Under the pieces are notes generated by a model that was given only the letters and a program-made list of their open reading frames with translations, did not search any database and had not been told where the DNA came from. The position numbers and the translations under genes were made by a program. Shown here one piece after another: positions 33,292 to 41,100 of a stretch of DNA of 64,000 bases (position 1 is the first letter of the stretch; each line of letters begins with the position of its first letter). This DNA comes from Streptomyces calvus (lineage in GTDB: Bacteria > Actinomycetota > Actinomycetes > Streptomycetales > Streptomycetaceae), in NCBI RefSeq assembly GCF_006782915.1, contig NZ_VCNP01000056.1, forward strand, positions 744,001-808,000, written 5' to 3'.

Positions 33292-34374
33292 ATGCTGCCA
33301 GACGCGAGCCCTGAGGAGAGCCCGGACGGGAGGCCGGACCGTCGGCCGGACGGGAGGCCGGACCGTCGGTCGGACCGGAGTTCCGACGGAAGTTCCGACG
33401 GGAGTTCGGGTGGGAGGTCGGGCGGGAGGCCGCCGGGTGAGGAGGGCGGGAGGGCCGGTCGCGTCACCCTGCGCCGTGATCTGCGGTCCGCGGTGCCCGA
33501 CGCGAGTGCGGCGGTCGTCGTCACCGCCGCCGTCTTCGCGCTGCTGTACACGCGGATGGAGTCGGGGACCTCGGACACGGTCGCGGTGATGCCGTTCATG
33601 AACGACCCGGGCACCTACTGGATGTATCTCCTCAGCCAGGCGTTCGGCTGGTCGGCACTGCTGTGGGCCTGGGGCACGGTCGTACTCGGCCTGCTGCTGT
33701 CCGGGCCGCGCCCCGCCGCGCTGCCGGTCCCGCGGCAGGTGCTGGAGCGCTGGCACCGCACCACCAGCCTGACCACCACGGCCCTGATGTTCGCGCACGC
33801 GCTGATGTTCGCCGCCGAACTCGTCCGCTACGAGGCGCAGTTGGCGTGGGCGAGACGGTTGTGGGTGGCTTTCGCGGACTCCTTCGTGCCGGGCTGGTAC
33901 GACTCCGGGACCGGCCGGATCGCCATCCCGATCGGCCAGGCGGCCCTGTACCTGGCGGTCCCCCTGGGCCTGCTCTTCTACGTCCGGCACCGCATCGGGG
34001 CCACCACCTGGCGCCGGCTGCACCGCTTCGTGATCGTCGTCTACGTGCTGAGCGTCTGGCACACCCTCCTGTACGGGACGAACGTCTGGTACGGGGAGTG
34101 GCCGCGCACGGTGCTGTGGCTGCTGCAACTGCCGATCGCCGTACTGCTGTTGCTGCGGCTGCTGAGGCCCGCCCGGAGAGCCGAACGGCTGGGGCCGCCC
34201 GGGGCGGGGGAGGGCGTCACCCGGCCGGTGTGGGCGCTGCGGGCGGCGGGGCGGATCGCCGCGGCAGCCGTCGTCGTAGGCCTCCTCGCCGTGGTGGTGT
34301 CCGGCAGGGACGGCGGACGGGACCGTCCGGCCGAACCGCCCGCGACCGCCCCGCACGCACCGGAGACGGAATGA
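33292..34374 (+). CDS. Ferric-reductase-like haem membrane protein
   Basis: 360 residues from the ATG at 33292 with GGAGG six bases upstream. The first 60 residues are a low-complexity Gly/Arg/Asp/Ser stretch (repeats of RPDGRPDRR type). Six or seven membrane helices follow. Two pairs of histidines sit in opposed helices: RWHRTTSLTTTALMFAHALMF and RLHRFVIVVYVLSVWHTLL, the pattern of b-haem ligands in ferric-reductase-like (FRD/YedZ) proteins. No FAD or NADPH domain is attached. It lies between two cobalamin-riboswitch units, divergent from one and before the other, so it may reduce a metal chelate at the membrane, for example Co(III) or Fe(III), during uptake. The link to cobalt is inference. 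Confidence 0.75.
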   Translation: MLPDASPEESPDGRPDRRPDGRPDRRSDRSSDGSSDGSSGGRSGGRPPGEEGGRAGRVTLRRDLRSAVPDASAAVVVTAAVFALLYTRMESGTSDTVAVMPFMNDPGTYWMYLLSQAFGWSALLWAWGTVVLGLLLSGPRPAALPVPRQVLERWHRTTSLTTTALMFAHALMFAAELVRYEAQLAWARRLWVAFADSFVPGWYDSGTGRIAIPIGQAALYLAVPLGLLFYVRHRIGATTWRRLHRFVIVVYVLSVWHTLLYGTNVWYGEWPRTVLWLLQLPIAVLLLLRLLRPARRAERLGPPGAGEGVTRPVWALRAAGRIAAAAVVVGLLAVVVSGRDGGRDRPAEPPATAPHAPETE

Positions 34375-34479
34375 CGGTCCCGGCACGGTGACGAGGGCTC
34401 GGGCTGGGGCGGCGGTGGCGGTGGCGGTGGCGGAGAGGCGTGGTGGTGCGGTCGGCGTCCGCGATGCGAGGATGTCCGA

Positions 34480-34640
34480 CGACAGGGCGACGGCGGAACG
34501 AGGAAGCCGGTGCGAATCCGGCGCGGTCCCGCCACTGTGATCGGCGAGCGGATCCCGGCACGCCACCGCGCGGACACGGGCGGGAAGGCGGGACGAGCAG
34601 CGACCCGAGAGCCAGGAGACTCACGCGGTCGCCTCCTCGA
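34480..34640 (+). promoter_or_regulatory. Cobalamin riboswitch of the His-repeat [2Fe-2S] gene
   Basis: Plus-strand leader with GGAAGCCGGTGCGAATCCGG (hairpin 34506-34522), GCGGTCCCGCCACTGTGATC and GAGAGCCAGGAGACTCACGC, the conserved parts of the cobalamin aptamer. It ends about 45 bases before the GTG start at 34685. This is the third such element within 7.5 kb. Confidence 0.92.
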
Positions 34641-34684
34641 CGGACCACCGGGGCGGATCTCCCCGGAGAGAGGAGCGGCACGCC

Positions 34685-35494
34685 GTGCCCGCGACACCGA
34701 CCGGAACGACGACCGCCTCGCCGCCGACGGACACGTCGGACACATCGGTTCCGACGGGCACGTCCGCGAGGGACGGATCCGCATCACACGGGTCGGCACC
34801 ACACGTTTCCGCGCCCCACGTCTCCGCACCACACGTCTCCGCGCCACACGGGCCGGCACCACACGCGTCCGCGCCACACGTCTCTGCGCCACACAGGTCC
34901 GCGCCCCACGTCTCCGCGCCACACGGGTCGGCACCGCATGGGTCCGCGCCACACGCGTCTGCGCTACACGGGTCGGCACCGCATGGGTCCGGGCCACACG
35001 TGTCCGCATCACACGCGTCCACGCCAGGCCGGTGCGGGACCGACGGTGGCCGGGCCGACGCGTGCGGGACGGGCGACCCGGTGACCGATGAAGCGGCCAC
35101 CGGCGCGGTGGCGTCCGGCGCGCTGCCGTGCCGCATCGTCGTGTGCCGCGACTGCTGCTGCGGCACGTCCAAGGTGACCGGCGTCGACCACTCCGCCCAG
35201 ACCGACCGGCTGCGCGAGGTGGCACCGGTGCGCGTCTCCGACTGCCTCGACGTCTGCGACCAGGCCAACGTCGTCGTCGTGCAGCCGTCCGCGCAGGGCC
35301 GGGCCGCCGGCGGCCGGCCGGTGTGGCTGGGCCTGGTCAACGACCCGGACGCGACCGAGGACATCGCCGCCTGGGTCCGCGCCGGAGGCCCCGGCATCGC
35401 ACCCCTGCCGGACATCCTCGGCCTCTACGCCCTGTCACCGGCCCAGCGCCGCACCGCCGCGTGTGCGGTGCCCGGGCAGGGCCCGGAGGACTGA
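34685..35494 (+). CDS. His-rich pentapeptide repeat protein with thioredoxin-like [2Fe-2S] domain
   Basis: 269 residues from a GTG with GAGAGGAG upstream. Residues 31-110 are sixteen tandem pentapeptides of the form x-S-A-P-H (first SASH, last VSASH), one histidine every five residues. Residues 148-245 are a thioredoxin-fold ferredoxin: CRIVVCRDCCCGTSK and, about 35 residues later, VSDCLDVCDQANVV supply the cluster cysteines. No signal peptide. Expression is under a cobalamin riboswitch, so the histidine arm probably binds cobalt, and the ferredoxin part may serve in corrin-related electron transfer or cobalt handling. Ferredoxin domains of this type occur near cobalt and cobalamin genes; the long histidine arm is unusual. 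Confidence 0.8.
   Translation: MPATPTGTTTASPPTDTSDTSVPTGTSARDGSASHGSAPHVSAPHVSAPHVSAPHGPAPHASAPHVSAPHRSAPHVSAPHGSAPHGSAPHASALHGSAPHGSGPHVSASHASTPGRCGTDGGRADACGTGDPVTDEAATGAVASGALPCRIVVCRDCCCGTSKVTGVDHSAQTDRLREVAPVRVSDCLDVCDQANVVVVQPSAQGRAAGGRPVWLGLVNDPDATEDIAAWVRAGGPGIAPLPDILGLYALSPAQRRTAACAVPGQGPED
34775..35014 (+). repeat. 15-bp coding tandem repeat, 16 units (x-S-A-P-H)
   Basis: Sixteen degenerate 15-bp units encoding one histidine each, within the riboswitch-controlled gene. Typical unit: TCCGCGCCACACGTC in phase with S-A-P-H-V. Units differ mainly at the codon before Ser (Val, Gly, Ala, Arg), as expected from slippage expansion followed by drift. Confidence 0.85.
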
Positions 35495-35532
35495 CTCCGC
35501 GGGCCGCACGCCGGCAGAGCGCAGGCGCCGGG

Positions 35533-37422
35533 TCACCGGTCCTGCGCCAGTGCGACGAGTTCGGCGAACAGGCCGCCCGCGTTGACCAGTTCCTCGTACC
35601 CGCCGTGCTCGACGACCCGGCCCTTGTCCATGACGAGGATGCGGTCGGCCAGGCGGGTGTTCTCCAGTTGGTGGGTGACGACGACGGTCATGCGCCGGGC
35701 GGCGATCCGCTTGATCTCCAGGAAGATGGCGTGCTCACCGCGGGCGTCCATCTGGGAGGTCGGCTCGTCCAGGATGAGCAGCGGTGTCTGCCGGTACAGG
35801 GCGCGCCCGCACACCAGGCGCTGCCACTGGCCCCCGGACAGTTCGGCACCGCCCCACAATTCCTTGGCGAGGAGGGTGTCGAGCTGCCGGGGCAGTTTCT
35901 CGATCGCCTCGCGCATGCCGACGGCGTCGACGACCTCCCAGACGGGCCCGTCGTCGAAGGTCTTCGGCTGGCCGAGCGTGATGTTCTCGCGGGCGCGCAG
36001 CGGCCAGCAGGCGAAGTTCTGCGGCACGAGCGCGGTCCGTTTCCACACCGCGTCGGGATCGGCGTGCGCGAGGTCGACGCCGTCCCACAGCACGCGCCCC
36101 TTGTCCGCGAGGAGGATGCCGGTGAGGAGCTTGACGAGGGTGGACTTCCCGGAGCCGTTCTCGCCGACGACGGCGAGGATCTCACCGCGGCGGAGCGTGA
36201 GCGACACGCCGGCGACGGCCGGTTCGTCCTTGCCCGGGTACTGGTAGACGGCCTCCTCCAGGCGGATCTCGTCCACGCGTTCCGGAATGGTCAACGGCCC
36301 GCGCGCCGGGGCCCGTTCGGCGGCCATGTCGAGGAAGGACCGCATGTCGGCCAGGTAGAGCGAGGTGTGGAACATCGCGGCGCCGTGGAGGACGAACTGG
36401 CCGAGCGCGGCGAGCGTGGTCTGTACGGCGACGACGGCGGTGGCGGCGACCGGCAGCGCGATCCGGCCGGCCGACGCCAGCCAGGCGAGGGTCGCCCAGG
36501 TGCACAGCAGGAAGAGACCGCCCAGCGCGCTGGTCGCCAGGGTGATGCGCAGCATGCGCGGCGCGGCGGTGAGGGTGCGCCGGTCGATGCGGTCGGACAG
36601 GGCCCGGTACCAGTAGATGAGGTAGCCGGTCATGCCGTTGGCGCGGACCTCGTCGCCGAAGCGCGAGTAGGTGGCCCACCAGCGCATCATCTGCCGCACG
36701 TTGCGGTCGCCGACGTTGAGGTAGTGGGTCTCGTAGTCGACGCGCGCGGACAGCACGGCGCCGGCACCGGCCGGGAGGACGGCCAGCAGGAGCAGCGGCA
36801 GCAGCAGCGGATGCAGCGCCGTGACGACGCCGCTCGCGGCGATCATGCGGATCAGCGCCGACATGAACCGCTGGGCGTCCTGCACCATCAGCCGGGTGCG
36901 CGTGACGCCGACCTCGGCGGCCTCCTGCCGGTCGGCGAACCCGTCCTCGCCGTACGCGGAGGACTCCACCCGGCACACGGCGGCGACCAGGGCGATGTCC
37001 GCCTCGGTCGTCAGCAGCGGGGTGATGCGGCCGTCGGCGTAGGAGGCCAGGGCGCCGCTGACCCGGCCCACCGCGGCGGCCGCGGTCACCACGATCAGCG
37101 CGGGCAGCGCGCCGTGCAGGCGTTCGGAGACGGTGCCGTCGCCGAGGACGTGCGTCATGGCCTGCGCGGTGAACGCGAGGACGACGGCCGCCGCGGCGCC
37201 GGTGAGGAGCTGGCACACCAGGAGCAGCACCACGCCGGTCCGGTCGACGGCCCACGCCCTGCGCGCGGTGTGCCCGAGGACCGACGGCAGACGGCGGCAC
37301 ATCGCCGCGAAACTGGCGTCGGCCAGCGGGTTCTTGCCGTGCTTCCCTCCGAAGGTGAGGGTCGCGGGTGGGGGAGGGGGCGGTGTCTCCTCATCGGCGG
37401 TCGAGGCGTTGGTCACAGTCAT
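35533..37422 (-). CDS. ABC transporter permease-ATPase, exporter type
   Basis: 629 residues from ATG 37422 with AGGAGGG seven bases upstream; the longer in-frame extension is not coding. The N-terminus has a proline run, then about six membrane helices to residue 370. The ATPase domain shows Walker A VVGENGSGKSTLVKLLTG, Q-loop LVPQNFACWPLRARENI, signature AELSGGQWQRLVCGRALY, Walker B LLILDEPTSQMD and H-loop VVVTHQLENTRLAD. It resembles the exporters found with peptide natural products, but no precursor peptide or modifying enzyme is adjacent. It is convergent with the His-repeat gene. A 10-bp perfect inverted repeat lies 70 bases upstream. Substrate unknown. Confidence 0.85.
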   Translation of the reverse strand: MTVTNASTADEETPPPPPPATLTFGGKHGKNPLADASFAAMCRRLPSVLGHTARRAWAVDRTGVVLLLVCQLLTGAAAAVVLAFTAQAMTHVLGDGTVSERLHGALPALIVVTAAAAVGRVSGALASYADGRITPLLTTEADIALVAAVCRVESSAYGEDGFADRQEAAEVGVTRTRLMVQDAQRFMSALIRMIAASGVVTALHPLLLPLLLLAVLPAGAGAVLSARVDYETHYLNVGDRNVRQMMRWWATYSRFGDEVRANGMTGYLIYWYRALSDRIDRRTLTAAPRMLRITLATSALGGLFLLCTWATLAWLASAGRIALPVAATAVVAVQTTLAALGQFVLHGAAMFHTSLYLADMRSFLDMAAERAPARGPLTIPERVDEIRLEEAVYQYPGKDEPAVAGVSLTLRRGEILAVVGENGSGKSTLVKLLTGILLADKGRVLWDGVDLAHADPDAVWKRTALVPQNFACWPLRARENITLGQPKTFDDGPVWEVVDAVGMREAIEKLPRQLDTLLAKELWGGAELSGGQWQRLVCGRALYRQTPLLILDEPTSQMDARGEHAIFLEIKRIAARRMTVVVTHQLENTRLADRILVMDKGRVVEHGGYEELVNAGGLFAELVALAQDR

Positions 37423-37490
37423 CCGCGTCCCTCCTGGAGGCCGGTGCCGCACCTGGGTGGTTCGGCGTTGCATGGCCCAACGAGGAGGGA

Positions 37491-37516
37491 CCGGAATCGA
37501 ACACGCTCGATTCCGG
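37491..37516. promoter_or_regulatory. Perfect inverted repeat upstream of the ABC exporter
   Basis: CCGGAATCGA and TCGATTCCGG, 10-bp arms with a six-base spacer, 69 bases before the exporter start. Position and symmetry suggest an operator of a dimeric repressor; no run of T follows, so it is less likely a terminator. The rest of 37423-37734 holds only a second hairpin (CCGCGTCC at 37646, GGACGCGG at 37665), placed to terminate the inhibitor gene. Confidence 0.5.
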
Positions 37517-37734
37517 ACGTGCTGTGACCCTTGCCGCACAAGGGCCCGAACCGGGCGGCTCGTTGCTGGAGCCGTTTCCGGCGCGCGCGGGACTGACCGA
37601 AACGCGGATGGTCGAGACGCCTGTGACGCAAGGGATTGGGAGCGGCCGCGTCCGGGACCGTCCGGGACGCGGCGTCCTGGTCGAGGAACCGCGCACCGTG
37701 TGCGGTGACGCGGGGGACGGTTCCTCGGGGGTGG

Positions 37735-38115
37735 TCACCAGCAGGGGCTGCCGTCGTCCTCGCGCCAGGCCACGTCCGTGACATGCATGGGCTGGGTGAA
37801 GTAACTGCCGCTGCCCTTGCTGACGCATGCCGTGTACGTGGGTCCCTGCCCCTCGTCCGCGACGACGACGTACGTCATCGTGACGTCCTGGGACGTGTTG
37901 TTGTAGAAGATGTGTCCGAGGGCGCTGCCGGACCATTCCGTCTCGGTCGCCAGCGACGGAGGCACGTCGGTGTCCCCGTACCACCACTCGGGCCAGACGC
38001 AGAACGAGCCGGTGGGGCAGTTGCCGGGAGCCCACGCCGAAGCGCTGGGCGCGGACGCCATGACACCGAGGAAGGCCGCGGGTATCGCTGCGAGGGCGAT
38101 GGTCCTCAAACGCAT
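37735..38115 (-). CDS. Secreted peptidase-inhibitor-I36-like protein
   Basis: 126 residues starting MRLRTIALAAIPAAFLGVMA with a clear Sec signal cleaved after SASA. The mature part, NCPTGSFCVWPEWWYGDTD and the later cysteine in TYTACVSKGSG, matches the small beta-rich I36 (SMI-like) family of secreted Streptomyces proteins, with four cysteines for two disulfides. An upstream in-frame ATG at 38163 would put the signal peptide inside, so 38115 is used, although its ribosome binding site is weak. Function as a metalloprotease inhibitor is known only for the founding member. Confidence 0.75.
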   Translation of the reverse strand: MRLRTIALAAIPAAFLGVMASAPSASAWAPGNCPTGSFCVWPEWWYGDTDVPPSLATETEWSGSALGHIFYNNTSQDVTMTYVVVADEGQGPTYTACVSKGSGSYFTQPMHVTDVAWREDDGSPCW

Positions 38116-38507
38116 GGGGGTTCCGTTCTCGAGATGTGGCGTGCGGGCGAGACGGGCATGCATGCTGGCAGCGAAGATGTTGAAACGTCAAGTGTCAGAT
38201 TCCGGCCTCACGGTGCACTTGAACGGTCCCAAGTGGCATACACCAGGGCCGGGTTGAATCACATCCGTACCGGACGGACGCACTGTCGGCGGACTTCCCG
38301 AGGTCCGGGCCCCACCGCATCCGCCCCGGAGCCCGGCCGTCCGGGTGCGGCGTCACGTAATGCGGTTGGCGGGCTCGTCGGCCGGGTGCGAAGGTGATCG
38401 GGACCGGACGCGGCAAACCCGTCGCGGCCGCTCGCGATCCGCCACGGAACCGAGTCAAGTCATCGGCCAGGACATCTGGTTGATCCCCACTCGAACGAGG
38501 AGTGACT
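38116..38507. other. Divergent promoter region, no gene seen
   Basis: 392 bases between two divergent genes. It holds a CAAGTG and CACTTG inverted pair around 38190-38223 near the inhibitor gene and a TTGAAACG -35-like sequence. Nothing in it looks coding. Confidence 0.5.
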
Positions 38508-39416
38508 GTGCCCCCTTCCGATGCCCCGGTCGTCGAAGAGATCGCCGTGGCGGACAAGGACGCCGGCCCGTACGGCATCGCGGCCGGCCCCGACGGTGCC
38601 CTGTGGCTCACCCTCGTACACAGCGGCCGCATCGCGCGCCTCACGCCCGACGGCGGACTCCGGGAACACTCCCTGGACGCGCCCGACTGCCGTCCCACGG
38701 TCATCACCCCCGGGCCCGACGGGGCGTTGTGGTTCACCCGCTCCGGAGACCACCGCATCGGCCGGATCACCACACTCGGCGAAACGGAAGCCTTCGCCCT
38801 GCCGACGCCCGACAGCGGACCGTTCGGTATCACCGCCGGCCCCGACGGCGCGGTGTGGTTCACGCAGATGAACACCGACCGCGTCGGCCGCATCACCGGC
38901 GACGGAGACATCACCGAGTTCGTCCTGCCCGTCGAGGGCGCCATGCCCTCGGCGATCACCAGCGGCCCCGACGGAGCCCTGTGGTTCACCCTCCACCGGG
39001 CGAACGCGATCGGCCGCATCACCACCGACGGCGACACCGTCATCCACCCACTGCCCACCCCGGACGCCGGACCCGTGGGCATCACCAGCGACGGTACGGA
39101 CCTGTGGTTCGTCGAGATCGCGGCGGGCCGGATCGGCCGGATCTCGACGGACGGCGTGATCGGCGAGTTCCCGCTTCCCGACCGCACGGCCAGACCGCAT
39201 GCCGTCGTCGCGGTCTCCACCGGGGACTGCTGGTTCACCGAATGGGGCGCCAACCGCATCGGACGCATCACCGCGAGCGGCGAGATCACCGAGTACGACC
39301 TGCCGACACCGTCGTCCGAACCGCACGGCATCACCCTCGGCCCCGACGGTGCCCTCTGGGCGGCCCTGGAGACGGGCGGTGTCGCGCGGGTGGCACCGAA
39401 GTCCGAGGGCCGCTGA
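38508..39416 (+). CDS. Virginiamycin B lyase-like beta-propeller protein
   Basis: 302 residues made of about seven repeats with the Vgb blade pattern GPDGALWFT..., for example GIAAGPDGALWLTLVHSGRI, ITPGPDGALWFTRSGDHRIG and ITAGPDGAVWFTQMNTDRVG. Each blade is followed by GRIT-x-G-xx-x-E/T-x-x-LP. Vgb linearises streptogramin B by a lyase reaction with a histidine pair and Mg; the histidine of ARPHAVVAVSTGDCWFTEWG and that of SEPHGITLGPDGALW are in the expected blades. No signal peptide. GTG at 38508 is preferred since GAGGAG lies five bases upstream; a GTG two codons earlier is possible. Many homologues are uncharacterised, so resistance is not assured. Confidence 0.8.
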   Translation: MPPSDAPVVEEIAVADKDAGPYGIAAGPDGALWLTLVHSGRIARLTPDGGLREHSLDAPDCRPTVITPGPDGALWFTRSGDHRIGRITTLGETEAFALPTPDSGPFGITAGPDGAVWFTQMNTDRVGRITGDGDITEFVLPVEGAMPSAITSGPDGALWFTLHRANAIGRITTDGDTVIHPLPTPDAGPVGITSDGTDLWFVEIAAGRIGRISTDGVIGEFPLPDRTARPHAVVAVSTGDCWFTEWGANRIGRITASGEITEYDLPTPSSEPHGITLGPDGALWAALETGGVARVAPKSEGR

Positions 39417-39420
39417 ACGC

Positions 39421-40086
39421 CTACGACCTCCGCGCGTCCGCCACCGTGATCGTGTCACGCCCGCCGCGTGGCCTGCGGAACGCGAAGGCCGCAGCCACCC
39501 CGCCCAGCAGCCCGAAGAGGTGCCCCTGCCAGCTCACTCCGGCGTCCGTCGGCAGGACGCCCCACAGGAGCGACCCGTAGACCGCGGCGACGGCGACACC
39601 CACGGCGACGTCGCCGGCACGGCGGTCCACGAAGCCGCGCACCAGCAGATAACCGAAGAGGCCGAACACGACACCGGAAGCACCCCCGGTCGTGGAGTAC
39701 GCGGGCGCCGTCAGCCACACCCCCAGACCACCGACGACGACGATCAGCACGACCACTGCGACGAACCGGCGCAGGCCCGACGCCGCGGCGAGGAAGCCGA
39801 GCACCAGCAGCGGCACGCTGTTCGCGGCGAGGTGGCCGAAACCGAAGTGGACGAAGGCGGCGGGCACGACGTCCCGCAGTTCGCTCACCTGCCGCGGGCT
39901 GACACCGAAGGTGTCCAGCGCGTGGCCGCTCACCGCGTCGACGGCCTCGAGCACCCACAGCAGAGCCACCCAGCCGGCCATCACCACACCGGCGTTCCTG
40001 ACCCGCCCACGGCGCGACCGGGACACCTCGCGCCCGACGCCGTACGACTCGTACGGGGACGCGGGGCCGTACTGCGATCCGTGCAT
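39421..40086 (-). CDS. Rhomboid-family intramembrane serine protease
   Basis: 221 residues from ATG 40086 with GGGAGG six bases upstream. Six membrane helices. Catalytic serine in STTGGASGVVFGLFGYLL (GxSG) and catalytic histidine in VSWQGHLFGLLGGV, and the upstream HFGFGHLAANSVPLLVLG loop has the conserved H-x-x-x-N. All active-site residues are present, so it is likely an active protease cutting membrane proteins. It is convergent with the Vgb-like gene (four bases apart). Substrate unknown. Confidence 0.87.
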   Translation of the reverse strand: MHGSQYGPASPYESYGVGREVSRSRRGRVRNAGVVMAGWVALLWVLEAVDAVSGHALDTFGVSPRQVSELRDVVPAAFVHFGFGHLAANSVPLLVLGFLAAASGLRRFVAVVVLIVVVGGLGVWLTAPAYSTTGGASGVVFGLFGYLLVRGFVDRRAGDVAVGVAVAAVYGSLLWGVLPTDAGVSWQGHLFGLLGGVAAAFAFRRPRGGRDTITVADARRS

Positions 40087-40192
40087 CGTCGGCCTCCCCG
40101 GCTCTCCTCGTACACCGTTCAACGCCACAGGAGCAGGCCCGGTTCCCCCGCTCTCCACGGAGCCGGGCAGGTCCCGCCCGTCGCGCCGGGTG

Positions 40193-40957
40193 TCAGGGCC
40201 GCGGCGTGAGGGCGTCCGAGCGGCCGGCGGCGAGGCGCGACCACTGGGGGATGGGGCGCCCGTCGCTCCGCAGCCGGACCTCGTCGACGGGCGTGCCCTG
40301 GACGGCGGGCCACCCGGAGGGCGAGTCCTCCCACAGTTCCTGGCGTCCGTACACGGTCAGGTCCATGAGCGCATAGCTGTAGTCCATCGCCTCCACGCCG
40401 CGCAGGGTCGTCCAGTACGTCTCGAAGACGCGGTCGCCGTCCCGCAGGTAGCACACGATGTGCATCATGCCGACGCGGCGCCCGGTCAGGAGTTCGTCCT
40501 GTGACGGGAGCGCCGAGTACCAGGGCACCTCCCAGCCCATGAAGTCGCGGTACCGGCGGCTTTCCCCGTACGGGCCCTGACAGAACACCGCGTAGGTGAT
40601 GTCCCGCGAGTGCAGGTACGACAGCTCCTGGACCTGACTGGTGACCCAGGTGCAGCCCTCGCACTGCCCGGCCGCGTCGTGGCCGTCGTGCCACATGAAG
40701 TAGTAGGCGACGAGCTGCCGGCGCCCTTCGAAGGCGTCGAGCAGGGTGACCGGCCCGTCGGGACCGGTCAGTTCCAGGTCGGCGGCCACCTCGACCATGG
40801 GCAGGCGCCTGCGGGCGGCGGCGATCGCGTCCCCTTCCCGGGTGTGCGCCTTCTCCCGGATGCGCAGCCGGTCGAGCTCGGCCTGGAAGGCGGCCCGGTC
40901 GGTCACCGGCGGCAGCGCCGGCGCACGGCCCCGCGCCGTACGGTCCTGATCAGCCAT
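40193..40957 (-). CDS. DUF899 family thioredoxin-like protein
   Basis: 254 residues. Conserved DUF899 segments: RRRLPMVEVAADLELTGPDG, LVAYYFMWHDGHDAAGQCEGC, TYAVFCQGPYGESRRYRDFM, and GWEVPWYSALPS. The fold is thioredoxin-like but CEGC replaces the usual CxxC position. The ATG at 40957 has GGGA upstream. The frame extends into an array of seven-base repeats upstream that is not thought to be coding. It follows an SRPBCC-ArsR pair on the same strand, a pairing common for this family in Streptomyces. Enzymatic function unknown. Confidence 0.82.
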   Translation of the reverse strand: MADQDRTARGRAPALPPVTDRAAFQAELDRLRIREKAHTREGDAIAAARRRLPMVEVAADLELTGPDGPVTLLDAFEGRRQLVAYYFMWHDGHDAAGQCEGCTWVTSQVQELSYLHSRDITYAVFCQGPYGESRRYRDFMGWEVPWYSALPSQDELLTGRRVGMMHIVCYLRDGDRVFETYWTTLRGVEAMDYSYALMDLTVYGRQELWEDSPSGWPAVQGTPVDEVRLRSDGRPIPQWSRLAAGRSDALTPRP

Positions 40958-40980
40958 GATCGTGTCCCATCGTCGTCTGC

Positions 40981-41085
40981 GTGCTGCGTGCTGCGTGCTG
41001 CGTGCTGCGTGCTGCGTGCTGCGTCTTGCGTGCTGTGTCCTGTGTCCTGTGTCCTGCATGACGCGTCCTGCGTGGCGCGTCGCGC
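40981..41085. repeat. Heptamer tandem array (GTGCTGC)n
   Basis: Six perfect copies of GTGCTGC (40981-41022) followed by nine degenerate copies (GTCTTGC, GTGCTGT, GTCCTGT and so on) to about 41085. It fills the gap between the arsR stop and the DUF899 start. Because the unit is seven bases it would shift reading frame if it were in a gene; it is probably intergenic slippage DNA. Confidence 0.9.
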
Positions 41086-41100
41086 CTCACGCTTCTCGCG

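Noticed and set aside
35533..37422. RiPP or lanthipeptide cluster around the ABC exporter
   Set aside because: No precursor peptide, cyclase or protease gene lies next to it.
37497..37516. tRNA-like GGAATCGAACACGCTCGATT segment
   Set aside because: It is part of a perfect inverted repeat and has no acceptor, D or T arm around it; no tRNA was found in the window.
40958..41059. N-terminal extension of the DUF899 protein through the heptamer array
   Set aside because: The extension would be a translation of the repeat (STQHAAR units) and the conserved family start fits ATG 40957.
40981..41085. Heptamer array as a CRISPR array
   Set aside because: The unit is seven bases with no spacers, and there are no cas genes.
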